Notes: a model not told the origin generated them from the letters alone. A DNA stretch of 64,000 nt from Casuarius casuarius (GCA_003342895.1 PTFA01000318.1:352588-416587), one strand, 5' to 3'. Shown: positions 43,671 through 53,813, counted from the stretch's first letter. Made by a program: numbers and translations.

Positions 43671-45111
43671 TAGCAAAGCTGCAAGTACATCAAGAGCTAC
43701 TGGGCTTCCACACAGTAAACGTCATGCAGAGCTCCCGCTCTACGCCAAATCCTATCTGTGGTTCTCCACAGCTCCTCTAGCAGTACTCAGAAACAGGTAC
43801 TTCAGAGGAAAGTGCAGGAAACATGTAAGAGGCAAATGTGGAATAATTCACCTCTACGGACTCTCCCGCTAGCCATAATAGTTTGAGATCGGGTTTAGTT
43901 CTGTCATGTGAGATTTGAAAACACTTCGGACCTTTCTTATCCTTATGTTAACTCTAAATACACTCATCTAGTCCAGTTCCCAATTAATCTGACACCTTAG
44001 AGTCATCAGTCCTTCAGTTTACTCTTTCAAGTCTTTACTTAAATTATTTTGTGTACTTCTCAACAGATAAACTTATTACCTGATCTGTTGCTCAGAAAAA
44101 TCACACAATTTATACCGCCCTACTAAAGATGTCTTTATACATCCATCATGAAATAAGAGGGGCCTGCTCATGACACAGTTACATGAGATCAATGGCATTA
44201 GGCATGTGAAAGTTAGTATCACCTGTGCCCTTGAGGTCTTAACACTGTTGCCATTTTCGTCAAAGAAAAACTTGCCTTTGGCTTTAATAAAAGGATTAAT
44301 AAACCCACTACAGTCCTGCTGTGCTTTCTGAGGGGAAAAAACAGAAAGTCATTCTTTCTATAATTCTCTCATCAAAATCAAGAGCACTATTTCACTGAGT
44401 TTCATTGCCTTGTTTTTCCAGCCAGCAAGACCTAATATCAACATTGTAAAGCGAGTCATTCTACATTTAAATTGACAAAAACCATTAAGTTCATATCCCA
44501 ACATTCGTAATCTCGCAAACGTACCTTCTTTATTGTAAGAACATACCTATTTTCCTGTACTGAAAGAAGTGCACAAATGTTTGCAAACAAGACTGTGATC
44601 TTTGACTGACATCTCAAAAGGGAACGATAAACCTTTTTTGGAGAGAGAGCTCATTACGCAGTGCTATGCTCACCATTAGTGAAGAAATAACAACCACCAT
44701 TGATCAACATTAAGAATTCAGGCCTACACATTTCTGAACAGTTAACTTAAAATTTTAATTGCTCTTCCTCTCTAAAAATTTAAAAATGTGAATGCAGTGT
44801 ATTATTAAATAAACCATACATACAAGTAGCAGAAATTGTGCGAATCAGTGATTTATAGGAAGAAACACGTAGGTAAGAGGCTCACTGAGCCAAAGATTTG
44901 ACCTGAGACTACAGTGAGTCTGCTCTTTCTCAGGATGCTAAATAGGATGCTGCTGAAAATTCAGTACTACCTGTACAGAAATAGAAAATTGCATTCTCTT
45001 CTTGAGCTACATAACTGGCAATGCATCACCTGTAATACAGAATGTGCTCTGAGTTTTATACTTTAAAAAGGGGTTTTAAAGAATTTTTCATATTTATCCA
45101 GACAAGACGCG

Positions 45112-45225
45112 AACAGAACCACAGAATCATGTAGGTGGGAAGGGATCACTGAAAGTCTCTAGTTCAACTCCTGCTCAGAGTAGGGCCCATTACAGCATAT
45201 TGTGGAGGGCAAGTCTCATAATTGC
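45112..45225 (-). mobile_element. CR1 LINE 3'-end fragment
   Basis: The plus strand begins with an ACAGAATCAT-type terminus, then a degraded TTGGAAGGGACC motif ('gtgggaagggatcac'), then 'tctagttcaactcctgctcagag', which is the reverse complement of the CR1 3' UTR. CR1 is the dominant LINE of birds and other sauropsids. The copy is 5'-truncated, decayed and lies in minus orientation, the same strand as COX18. Confidence 0.75.
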
Positions 45226-45249
45226 CATCTCAGAGTCCCATCTTTTGCT

Positions 45250-45271
45250 GGGGGGGGGGGGGGGAGGGGGG
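45250..45271 (+). repeat. Long G-run, G-quadruplex-prone
   Basis: Fifteen Gs, one A, then six Gs, placed about 25 bp beyond the CR1 fragment. Runs of this kind can form G-quadruplexes on the plus strand and are often mis-sized in assemblies. Confidence 0.85.
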
Positions 45272-46560
45272 ACAAGCTAACAAAAGAAATAAACCCAAAG
45301 ATTCTAGCTGCTTTGTGCCGTGACAAAGGCAGGTGACTGTTGATTTGTTTCTGTTGTCTACATCTGCCTGCCATTCCATCTGTTCCTCTCTTTCCCCATG
45401 CTAACTACTTCTGTTGAATGCCAAAATTTATTTTAAAAATCAGTTCATCTTATCAAAGATTAATGAGCACTGACTTTACCGGGAACAGCATGAATCATCC
45501 TGTCTCTGTGATATGAGAACCATTTGAAAGCAAAGAATATCAACAATGCTTTGCTCTCTATCCTGACTTCTGCTTCTACAAGGAGAAAAAAAAAGACAAT
45601 TTTAGTAAACTACGTACTTGCACAGACTTCTGCGAAAAAGGAGATTACTGCACAGAAGTTTCATCACAAGGTATACGTCTGACAACTTAGAACATATGTG
45701 GAGCAAGGTGAGACCTAAATCTGAATACTACTAAAGGAAGTGCATACCTATAACTACACTGATGTTATATGAAAATATCTCAAACACAGGTCTTAAGGCA
45801 TAAAATAGTTGTAGTTCACATTTAAGACTTATATTAGGATACAAGATTTGACACACAGTTGCATAAAATACTTTGGTTCTTATCATTATTCAATCTTTTT
45901 CAAGGTGCTACTTATATCATTTTAATATACACAATGAGCACCTGCTCTGCTATTTTATTCATCCAGAAGAGACAGGAAGTGGTATCATGCCATCACTCAA
46001 CAGCTGATTCCAGAGAACATAACAAAAACCTGTCCTCCTAACTCCATATCTAATACACAGATGACCTGAAAGGAAATGATCGTTTTTTCTGCAGTAATTC
46101 TTGCATTCCAGTCTCATTCACTTCCTGGCATTACCCACCAGCAAGCACTTAGTTTTCTTTGCAGTTTCAGGAAAACATCTATCAGAATGGTTACACAGAC
46201 CAACAGATGAAACATCTGAAAATATGACTGTAGCTGATCANCAGTGAATCTGCACCAGTGTCTTCATTAGCAAAAACCATACACCACTGTGTCAGTCCAT
46301 CTAAGCCTCCCTTCCCCGCAAACTTGCTCTTCTCTAATCCATAGGTCAGATCAGCTTCACTACAAAAAGGGAGCCTAGTTAAGCCACGGATTTACTTAAT
46401 ATTCATCTTCCCAGTATCTTACCACATTTCAGGAGACGAACTTCTATTCCTGGAACATTCCACTTCAAAAAAAATTATCCCTGAAACAGAACTTCCCAAC
46501 AATCATACGTATGTGCTAAACAATCATCTAGATCAGCCAATAAACTTATTAATGGCCAAA
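45272..46560. other. Intergenic DNA downstream of COX18
   Basis: AT-rich sequence between the G-run and the predicted COX18 3' end. Nothing recognisable. Longer COX18 3' UTR isoforms could extend into it. Confidence 0.5.
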
Positions 46561-46574
46561 CAGATGGCCAATGC

Positions 46575-46580
46575 TTTATT
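46575..46580 (-). terminator. COX18: COX18 poly(A) signal AATAAA
   Basis: AATAAA on the minus strand about 125 nt after the stop codon. It would give a 3' UTR of about 150 nt. Other signals further downstream could be used too, so this is a prediction. Confidence 0.5.
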
Positions 46581-46703
46581 CAGAAAATAAATATAATTCC
46601 AGCCACAGCATTTTACAGTAAATAAGTACATTTCAATAAAANGTCACTTCTTAATTACCCGTGCTATCCCTGTGGGACAGTTCTTCCAATAGTTCAAAAC
46701 ACA

Positions 46704-46877
46704 TCATTTCTTAAAACAGTATTTAGTAGTCAAGGCAGAGGCAATATCCCTGTAAGGAGTGTCCGAGTCAGATTTGGTCCTTGGTATGCGGCAGAGTCGA
46801 CGAAAGGTCGGAGAACGGAGCAACAGGTTATGTGAAAGTCCCATGAAACTTGATGACAACCAGTACAACGCCATGGA
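46704..46877 (-). CDS. COX18: COX18 coding exon 6 (C-terminus)
   Basis: Encodes residues 271-327 and ends in TGA at 46,704-46,706. The acceptor is 'ttgcag|TCC' in phase 0. It starts with the fifth hydrophobic segment (MALYWLSSSFMGLSHNLLL), then a basic tail containing CRIPRTKSDSDTPYRDI, which is nearly the same as the remembered human sequence CRIPSTKSDSETPYKDI. Confidence 0.95.
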   Translation of the reverse strand, partial: SMALYWLSSSFMGLSHNLLLRSPTFRRLCRIPRTKSDSDTPYRDIASALTTKYCFKK

Positions 46878-47688
46878 CTGCAACAAGACAAATACTGAGT
46901 TCAGCCACCCTAGATGCAATGAAAACACTACCATTTTAGGCATCTCTTCACAAACCACAGCCACTGGTAAATCCTAATTATTAAGAAAAATAACTCACCT
47001 AAATACACTCCTCTCAATAACAATAATGGCTTCCATCTCAAATGTATTTTTCACTCTCTCTCAACTCTTCTGGGAAAAAAATGTCATCTACACTGAAGTT
47101 TGACAACAGCTCACAAATTAAATCATATCTTGCTTTAACATCTATGCTTCAGTTAAATAAACTTGATGAGTCAAACAACTAGATAGACTGATTTCTTAAT
47201 CACTGCGAAAACATACATTCGAACAAGTAAAACACTAGGTTAGAAAAAGAGAAACAAGTGTTTTAAGAAGCTCGCAGAAAATTTGCGAATCTAAAGTCCA
47301 AGTTGTTTTCATCTTACAGTAAGCCAACACTTAGCACAGCTTCATCTATATCTCCTCATACAAACCTTCCCTCTACTTTTTAAAATTACAGAAAGGATGC
47401 CAACTCTCTCTGAATCTTTTTCTGATCTCTAGCTTGTGAAAATGATGTTTAGCAACAGTAAGTTTGTAGATTCTTCTCTCTAGGTATTAGACCAAAATAT
47501 TCCAAACATATTAAGAACTTAAACACACATTTAGACAAAGCATCTTATTTCTTTAAGGGCAAAATATAACAGAGACTATGGTCTAAACAGATCAGGCATT
47601 TGGACTGTCCTTTGAGTACTGTGAATGTATGAATTAGGGCCAAAAGAGTCACCTGTCAGTGGACACATCATTAAGATTTTGGACTTAC
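46878..47688 (-). other. COX18: COX18 intron 5
   Basis: 811-bp GT/AG intron (donor GTAAGT). I see nothing notable inside. Confidence 0.9.
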
Positions 47689-47796
47689 CGAGGGGACAGT
47701 TGCAGCAACAGGGATCATAACTACTGACACCACTCGAATGAAATTTGTAGCTAATTTCTGGAACCTCGTAGCTTTCAGTTTTTGCAAAGCAAAGAT
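47689..47796 (-). CDS. COX18: COX18 coding exon 5
   Basis: 108 bp, phase 0 at both ends, residues 235-270. The acceptor follows 'tttccttcag' and the donor is TCG|GTAAGT. It carries the IFALQKLKATRFQ loop and the fourth hydrophobic segment (VVSVVMIPVAATVPS), both clear matches to human COX18. Confidence 0.95.
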
Positions 47797-49581
47797 CTGA
47801 AGGAAAGAGGAGGAAAAAATCCAAAGATAAGAAGATAGGTCTTTTTTGAACAATTAAAATCGAAGAAAAGGTTACAGTGGGCTTTCCCATAACACAGTAT
47901 TCTTGTTCACCTATTATTTTCATTTTCTAATTATCCATTTCAACCAAAGTACTGGTACAATCTTTAATTTAATTCACTTGATGCCTTAGATGCTCAATCC
48001 TTCACAGAAAATGTACCAATCTACCAGATAATCCATCTAAATCATCTGAAGAAAACATCATTTTACATAGTAGCTTTTGCACATGAAAATGTGCAAGCCC
48101 TCTGAGGAAAGGCTGCTGAGAAGAAACAGACCAAAAACATTTGGTCGATAACTGAAAGAAGTAGAATAATATCTACAGTCACACACTGACTTTTATTCTC
48201 ACAAAATAGTGTTAGTGCACAAAACTTAGGGAAAAAAATGAAGCTGAGTAAGAAGGAAATTCAGATGGCTAGAGTTCAATGAAGACAACTAACAGAAACA
48301 TTTAGGAGTAAGAAAAATATTTCCATGAAGTTATGCAAAAATATGGGGAGTAAAGACTGTATTTTTTTGTTTGTGTTGACTTATCTCCCTGATAGTGTTC
48401 CAAGATCATGGATTTTTCAAAGTATCAAAAAGATTTTATAATATTGCTCATTTCAACCATAAGCCAATTTTCTTTCCTAGGTGGAAATTCAATAAAATAC
48501 TTGCTTTGATCCAGCATCCTCTATACCAGGATTCAGCCTTGCAACACAGAAAGAATGCAAAAAAGGAGAGCAAAGATTCTCTAGACTGTCCAGTAATATT
48601 ACAGCTGAAAATACTGTGTTCACAGTACAATACATACAGACAGAAGGACTGCCCAGTGTCTTTGCAGCACGTATAAAGTGTATTAGAAAGGAAGTTATTT
48701 TGTGAAATGAAGACATATCACTATGCCCAAAATGTTATGTTTACTTTCTATTTTTAGAGTGCCAGGTGTACATATTATAATACTTTGTGAGCCCTTAGTA
48801 AAGCTGGGACTGCTTATTTCTGAGGAATGAAAGCAAACTGATTCTCTTACTGGAAACAAGAGTTTTTCAGGCATTTATCAAAGCAGAAGTGGAACTCTAT
48901 CTGCACAACGGCGAAAACACGATACTCGCTTGTTGCGAAAACACGTTCAGAGGTAAGGAGAAGATGCACTGACTGAAGGAAAAAACCTTCATAATCTTGA
49001 CATCCTTGTCCTTTAATACCTCGGCTCTCATAACATCATCAGAAAGTCACTCTCTGACTAACGTTTTCTTTAAATCTTATTTTATTTCTTCTTACCAAAT
49101 AGCCTCCGTTTCTTTAAGATGTCACCTATCATTCGCATCAGCGTTATTTACATACACACCTCAGCAGTTATCTATACCATTTCACCACAGAAAACTAAAC
49201 TACTGATAAATACAAAGGCAGTAACATTGTTATTTCTGAAAAACAAAACAAAAACACGTTTTTGATGCTTAAAACCCAGTAAGCTCATTATAGCATTCTT
49301 GTAAGAGAAACTTCAGTCAAGACTAACTTTTACTAAGGCTAAAGTAAAATAAATAAAATAGCTCTGTAAAGCCACATTAGAATTTATCATCTCTAAACAA
49401 NACAACCGCACAAACTCATAGAACGATTATGCAATTTTTGAGTTCCGTCCAATGCGTTGAAGCAGTCATAACCTGAAGTTACCATGGCCTTACTGTGCTT
49501 TAGAACTGGGGAAGTACGATCTTACAATTCTACCAAAAGAACTATCCTTTTGGAATCATCCCATTTGCTTCATCGACGTAC
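47797..49581 (-). other. COX18: COX18 intron 4
   Basis: 1,785-bp intron, donor GTACGT. One N at about 49,401. A 93-codon plus-strand frame at 48,395-48,676 lies inside it and looks like chance. Confidence 0.9.
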
Positions 49582-49694
49582 CTCCACTATCAGCAAATTC
49601 ATAAACCCAAGTGAAACGGGCAAAATCCATGTAGAATCTGGTGCTGTGAGGTCTGTAAACCACAGTGTTCCACCTGTTGAAAACTGTTCTTGAA
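49582..49694 (-). CDS. COX18: COX18 coding exon 4
   Basis: 113 bp. It starts by completing the Val codon split with exon 3 and ends in phase 0. The acceptor is 'ttcttgtag|TT' and the donor GAG|GTACGT. It encodes residues 198-234, including the conserved LTAPDSTWILP stretch before the third hydrophobic segment. Confidence 0.95.
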
Positions 49695-50814
49695 CTACAA
49701 GAAAAGTTTAAAGAACATTTGTAATTAAATACGATTTTCTACCTCAAGTTACTCAGAACTGTCGAATATTGCATTTAAATCACCCAAGCTACTAGATTCA
49801 CTTTGTTTACATAGTAAATATAAAATCTATTTAAACAGTACAAAATTTTTGGTGTAAAAGATTACATATCAAGGCAGTCTGCTACTACAACAAGGAAAAA
49901 ATGGTGGGAGATACAGGCTGAGTTCCAGGCTATCTCACAATAACCCACTGATTCAGGTAAACCAGTGATGAAGATTAGCTTCACCTGGACCACCTTTTCA
50001 CAAGGCAGTGAGGAGTACATGCAGTGTAGGAACCTACAGTGACTACATATTTTGTGCTGTGCAAGTATAGAATATATTTTCCTCAATAAAAGTACAACTT
50101 GTCACATTTTTGCTTTTAAAAGTACACATAATCTCTTTTCTACACGGTCAAAATAACAATATGCTTACTTAAAAAAACCCAGACTTTCAACATGAATATA
50201 TTACTTCACATGAAACTTCACACGGAAGAAAAAGCTATAGATTAATAGCAAACACACTGTTGCATGGGTTGCACTGGATCTTTTTGTTCAGAAGATAATG
50301 ATACTTAGAAAGCAAAGAGAATTTTTTTCCAGTAACTCTGCCTTCAGGAGAGCACAAAATAATTAAATGCCCACGTAACAATGTACTATACTGTATATAT
50401 ATGTAACAACATACTATATAGCGTAACAATATAGGCCACGTTGTTCCCAGAGTTCAGGTTCCACGACTGCTTTTGAAGAGGCATCCTACAAAGCTCACAA
50501 CTCTATTACAAATAGCGACAGCATGTGAGCTGAGATCAGTGATAATTTTTAACAGTTCTGGAACCCACCAATACCTACCAAAAAATTCAGACCCGTACTG
50601 TTTACTATGGCACTGCAGGTGCAACATAGCTAATCCAAAACCTTTGAAATCCACTGTTATTTTTATTAGGTATTTAACTATACTTGAACTATACAGAGTT
50701 TAAAAATTTAAGAGTGTTTTTTACTGCAGCTAATATGTCAAACTCAGGAGAACATGTTCTTTAACGAGCAAGGTATGAAAATGACTGTTTTGTGCATCTG
50801 TTCAGAATGATCAC
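49695..50814 (-). other. COX18: COX18 intron 3
   Basis: 1,120-bp intron with a weaker donor, GTGATC. Nothing else recognised beyond a short TA-rich tract near 50,395. Confidence 0.9.
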
Positions 50815-50978
50815 CTTCTAAGTCCATGGCACCAACGCTGCAGTTGCGCAAAGCCAGGGACACACAGACCCACATCGGAATCTGCACCCAGATCAATAAA
50901 GTGGCTTTGAAGGGGTGGCAGTTGTCTCTAATGTAGAGTTCTGTAATAATCCTCCGTAGATTCTTCTTAAAATGGAAC
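50815..50978 (-). CDS. COX18: COX18 coding exon 3
   Basis: 164 bp with split codons at both ends (Arg142 from exon 2, Val197 into exon 4). It encodes the end of the basic matrix loop (ELYIRDNCHPFKAT, close to human) and the second hydrophobic segment (LLIWVQIPMWVCVSLAL), with the Q-x-P-[IM] pattern that the YidC/Oxa1 family has in this helix. Confidence 0.95.
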
Positions 50979-51573
50979 CTTTTAAGAAAAAAGCAAATTA
51001 AATCCTCTTATAAAACCTGTTATAAGCTTCTGAAATAACAATTCTACAGATCGTGCGCATTAAGTTAGCTTATTGAGGTATAACTCCCGGAAAATTTGAA
51101 GATATTTCTTCTTGAAACACCTTTCTCTCCTCTGCCACTCCCCCTTCCCTCTCATCTTTTAGCCCTTTTCCTTCAAGTAGCCTCAGTGTCCAAACTTAGA
51201 TACACTGCTGCTGCACAGGGTGCAGAAATACGCTAAGAGAATGAACTAGACCTCAACCATTTAATAAGTAGATTACAATTCTCCTAACAATACTTAGAAA
51301 TATGGAAGCTTTAATCACTCCTAGACTTGACCCTATAATCTTAAAGCTGCGACAAGTTCGGACTTCCAAAAAAGGCTATATTCTGAAAGGCGATATAACA
51401 AACACAAACAAGTTATAAAAGCGGTAAAAACAAACAAACAAACAAACAAAACCACAAAGCTTTGAGCAATAGCAGAATCATTCCTCAGGGCTGCTGTGTG
51501 TAGGGCCTTTTCCTCCCCCCCCCCGCCCCCAACCTGGAACAGATTTGTGAGATATATACAATCGTCGTCTTAC
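50979..51573 (-). other. COX18: COX18 intron 2
   Basis: 595-bp intron, donor GTAAGA. It holds a (CAAA)n repeat near 51,430-51,450 and a C-run near 51,514-51,530. Confidence 0.9.
51427..51452. repeat. (CAAA)n microsatellite
   Basis: Five tandem CAAA units inside COX18 intron 2. Confidence 0.85.
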
Positions 51574-51674
51574 CTGGCAACCTTTTCAGACCAACCCAGT
51601 TGCTTTCCACGAACAGAAACTTCATAGCGAAGACGCTCAGCTAGTTTCTTAATTTCAGGCTGCAAATTTTCCAA
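51574..51674 (-). CDS. COX18: COX18 coding exon 2
   Basis: 101 bp starting in phase 0 after 'ctttagctag' and ending with two bases of the Arg142 codon. It encodes LENLQPEIKKLAERL and the following charged helix of the matrix loop. An alternative AG four bases upstream would break the frame. Confidence 0.95.
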
Positions 51675-53022
51675 CTAGCTAAAGAAAAGGAAACACGTTT
51701 ATGCAACGGACTAAAAAAGGTGTCCGTAACAAGCTGTTCCTCTCTCTGCACAGTACTGCACATACGCTAAAAACTACTGTAAAATGCCAAGGCACAAATA
51801 TATAAACACCTTTTATCTGTAAATAAAATGAATGCGTAACAAAGCTAATTAAAAATATTTCTGATAAGAATCAAAAAAACTGGTACCATACTAAATGAGA
51901 TATAGCCGGAATTTGTTTCCATATTTTGTTATTAACAAGCATGTTTTTGTCTTCAGTGACCGTGACCGACTACTTCACATAACAAAAAACCTTTAACGCC
52001 AGTTCAAATAGACTTAAACCCCAGCACGACGTGACTGTACAGTCAATGAAATCACTGTCCTAAGGAACGAGCACAGACTCTGTTATGCAACGGTGCAATA
52101 GGATTTCCACTTTTGCGACCAAAAAAAAAAAAAGAGAACTACCGGTAAGGAAACAAACACACTTTAACAAAATTTGAATTGTACATCCTCTGCAGTATTG
52201 CTTTCTGACAGTCACTGAGGAATCACACTTAAGAAACACACCTCCCTTTACCCATCTGTTCTTTCCCACAATTCCCCCACAGGCAAGTATACATTGTAGT
52301 GAAGAAAGAAGATCTGATTCCAAATCAGACTTGAGCTCTGGCAACTTGGATGCACCACCCTAAAAACCTCATGACTTGGAAAAGAAATAGCATAGCATAC
52401 AAAAAGAAATGTTCTTCAAAGAATGCATCCAAGAAACACACTTCTTGATATCACAGAACAAGAAAGGCTCCTCTAACACCGCAGGCACAACACAATCTTT
52501 TTAATAACTTCATCTTTACCTGTGAGAGAAAGCAAAGTATTTAGAAGATTTTACTAGAGCAGCTTTACGAAAATTTTTGTTTAAATTAACGCAGTCAGCC
52601 ACAGAGAGCACCTAGCAGGTACCATCTGAGTCTCAAGTAAGGCAACTAAGTTTGTGTAGCGCTACCGAGGTGAAATACCTTTCTATCTTTCATTTTGCCT
52701 GCGCGTTTTTAAGCACAGAAAAGCTTTCTGCGAGTCGCGGTGCCAGGGCCACACAAGCCCGTGGGGTAAAAGCAGACCCCAGGGAAGGGAGAAACTGGGG
52801 CCATGCCCACCTAGCTCCAGTTTTGCGGAAAGGCGCCAGGAGCAACGCCCGAACTGGAGGTCACATCCCCTCACCCCAAGCACCCCGAGGGGCGCTAGCC
52901 GTGCCCGCACGGTCCTTCACGCAGCAGGACGTAGGACATCGAGATGAGAAGAGGACATGCAGGCCAAGGCAAAGCAGCCACAAGCTGCCCTTCGGGGCGG
53001 AGAGCCGGCGGCCCGGACCCAC
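51675..53022 (-). other. COX18: COX18 intron 1
   Basis: 1,348-bp intron, donor GTGGGT. Its 5' part (about 52,690-53,022) belongs to the CpG island. Long overlapping frames there come from GC-rich composition and show no protein similarity. Confidence 0.9.
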
Positions 53023-53346
53023 CTTGGCCAGGAGCCGGCTCTGATGCGCGGCGAGCGGCAGGGTGACGGCGGTGCGGAGCACAACGCCGCCGCACACGAT
53101 GGCGGCCCACCAAGGCAACCCGGCGGCGGCCTGCAGCGCCACCAGCCCCTCTTCCGCCCAGTGCACGGGCGCTGACTGCGCCAGCCACTCATACCACCCG
53201 CCGGGACTCCCGCTCGGCGCCGCCGCCGCGACCGTTAACCGCCAGGTCGGCGCGCGCGCAACGGCCGCGACCGTTAGCCGCCAGGTCGGCGCGCGCGCAA
53301 CGGCCGCGCCGGGCCCTCGGCACAGCGGGCGCGCGAGCCCCCACAT
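53023..53346 (-). CDS. COX18: COX18 coding exon 1 (preferred start)
   Basis: 324 bp, 108 codons, donor AAG|GTGGGT in phase 0. The Met at 53,346 is preferred because it has G at -3 and gives 327 residues, close to human length. It starts an Arg/Ala-rich stretch without acidic residues, as expected of a mitochondrial presequence. An in-frame ATG at 53,418 would add 24 residues. After the presequence come GGWYEWLAQSAPV and the first hydrophobic segment with LRTAVTLPLAA. The presequence contains a 13-residue tandem duplication (AVARAPTWRLTVA twice). Confidence 0.88.
53228..53305. repeat. COX18: 39-bp tandem duplication in COX18 exon 1
   Basis: Two adjacent 39-bp units (53,228-53,266 and 53,267-53,305) are identical except for one base (ttaacc against ttagcc). 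The length is a multiple of three, so the frame is kept and 13 residues are repeated exactly in the protein. Confidence 0.95.
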
Positions 53347-53412
53347 CCCCCAACGGCCGCTCCGCGCGCACCTCTGCAGGGAGGAAGGGGAGGGCGCCTG
53401 ACCGTGGGCCAC

Positions 53413-53422
53413 GCGCATGCGC
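53413..53422. promoter_or_regulatory. COX18: NRF-1-type palindrome GCGCATGCGC
   Basis: A perfect copy of the core of the NRF-1 site YGCGCAYGCGCR, with 11 of 12 positions matched on either strand. NRF-1 drives many nuclear genes for respiratory-chain biogenesis. The site contains the upstream in-frame ATG of COX18 (53,416-53,418). Confidence 0.6.
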
Positions 53423-53433
53423 CACTAGCCAAG

Positions 53434-53440
53434 GCGGAAG
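53434..53440 (+). promoter_or_regulatory. COX18: ETS/GABP-like site GCGGAAG
   Basis: Differs by one base from CCGGAAG, the ETS/GABP (NRF-2) core. It lies 11 bp from the NRF-1-type palindrome. Confidence 0.3.
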
Positions 53441-53470
53441 GCGCGCTGCAGGAGCCGGGGAGGCCATGAT

Positions 53471-53784
53471 GAGTGAGGGCAGGGCGATTTATTATCCCTT
53501 ACTTCAAACAACTGCGTTTGAGAAATCGCAGTTTTACACCTCAAAACGCAAGGGAATTAACTCACCCTTACGTAGGAGGAAAAAGAGGAACTAAGAAGTG
53601 CTGTGATCACACCTCTGANAGGACAAGGTATTAACACCACAATAATCTCTGGTTTTAAGCAGTAAACTCACTTCAAGCTCACTCCCCCTACATGACACCA
53701 TTCCCTAGTTCAGAGCAAAGTATTCTGCATATATGCAGTAAAATACCTAGAGATTTTTTTTCNTAAGAAAGAAGACCTGCCAGG
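53471..53784. other. Gap between ANKRD17 3' end and COX18 promoter
   Basis: About 0.3 kb of AT-rich sequence with two Ns. Nothing else recognised. It is the only spacer between the two genes if the distal ANKRD17 poly(A) signal is used. Confidence 0.5.
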
Positions 53785-53807
53785 TCTCAAAAGAGTATGT
53801 TCCTTTT

Positions 53808-53813
53808 TTTATT
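53808..53813 (-). terminator. ANKRD17: ANKRD17 distal poly(A) signal AATAAA
   Basis: Minus-strand AATAAA about 2.1 kb after the stop codon. It fits the roughly 2 kb 3' UTR known for mammalian ANKRD17. Confidence 0.5.

Larger units (their letters stand above)
26351..45111. other. Intergenic DNA, no gene recognised
   Basis: This long stretch carries low-complexity tracts (28,400-28,437, 30,813-30,829, 36,276-36,284, 36,430-36,480, 38,585-38,655 and a short TA/GT tract at 41,336-41,390), one possible MIR-like remnant and chance frames. The longest frame is 155 codons, minus strand 27,808-28,275, without recognisable similarity. No ADAMTS3 exon was seen. Confidence 0.5.
46560..53418 (-). other. 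COX18: COX18 gene, complete (six coding exons)
   Basis: COX18 is a mitochondrial inner-membrane insertase of the YidC/Oxa1/Alb3 family. It is known for exporting the C-terminal tail of cytochrome c oxidase subunit 2 during complex IV assembly. Six exons on the minus strand join in frame with GT/AG sites into 327 codons from the ATG at 53,346, close to the 333 residues of the human protein. Counting from that Met: an Arg/Ala-rich, acid-free presequence (1-50), five hydrophobic segments (about 79-100, 167-185, 219-236, 253-270, 272-290), a long basic matrix loop (about 101-165) and a basic C-terminal tail. Arg91 inside the first membrane segment sits where the family has its conserved groove arginine. 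Similarity to human COX18 as I remember it is evident in every exon. The promoter is a CpG island. ANKRD17 ends just upstream on the same strand. Confidence 0.95.
52690..53470. promoter_or_regulatory. COX18: CpG island and COX18 promoter
   Basis: Sharp rise in GC and CpG density against an AT-rich background, centred on COX18 exon 1. No TATA box is seen. It holds an NRF-1-type palindrome (53,413-53,422) and an ETS-like GCGGAAG (53,434-53,440), a combination common at nuclear genes for mitochondrial proteins. The limits were judged by eye. Confidence 0.85.

Noticed and set aside
1..46560. ADAMTS3 exons, expected beyond COX18 by synteny
   Set aside because: I found no metalloprotease, thrombospondin-repeat or spacer-like translation on either strand, so the gene presumably lies outside the window.
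52861..53020. Continuation of the COX18 exon 1 frame past Lys108
   Set aside because: The frame runs on through the donor AAG|GTGGGT into the intron. The next exon at 51,574-51,674 continues the protein correctly.
52652..53044. Long GC-rich frames on both strands in the CpG island (for example 130 codons, +)
   Set aside because: They overlap COX18 exon 1 and intron 1 and result from GC-rich composition. Only the minus frame that ends at the exon 1 donor matches a known protein.
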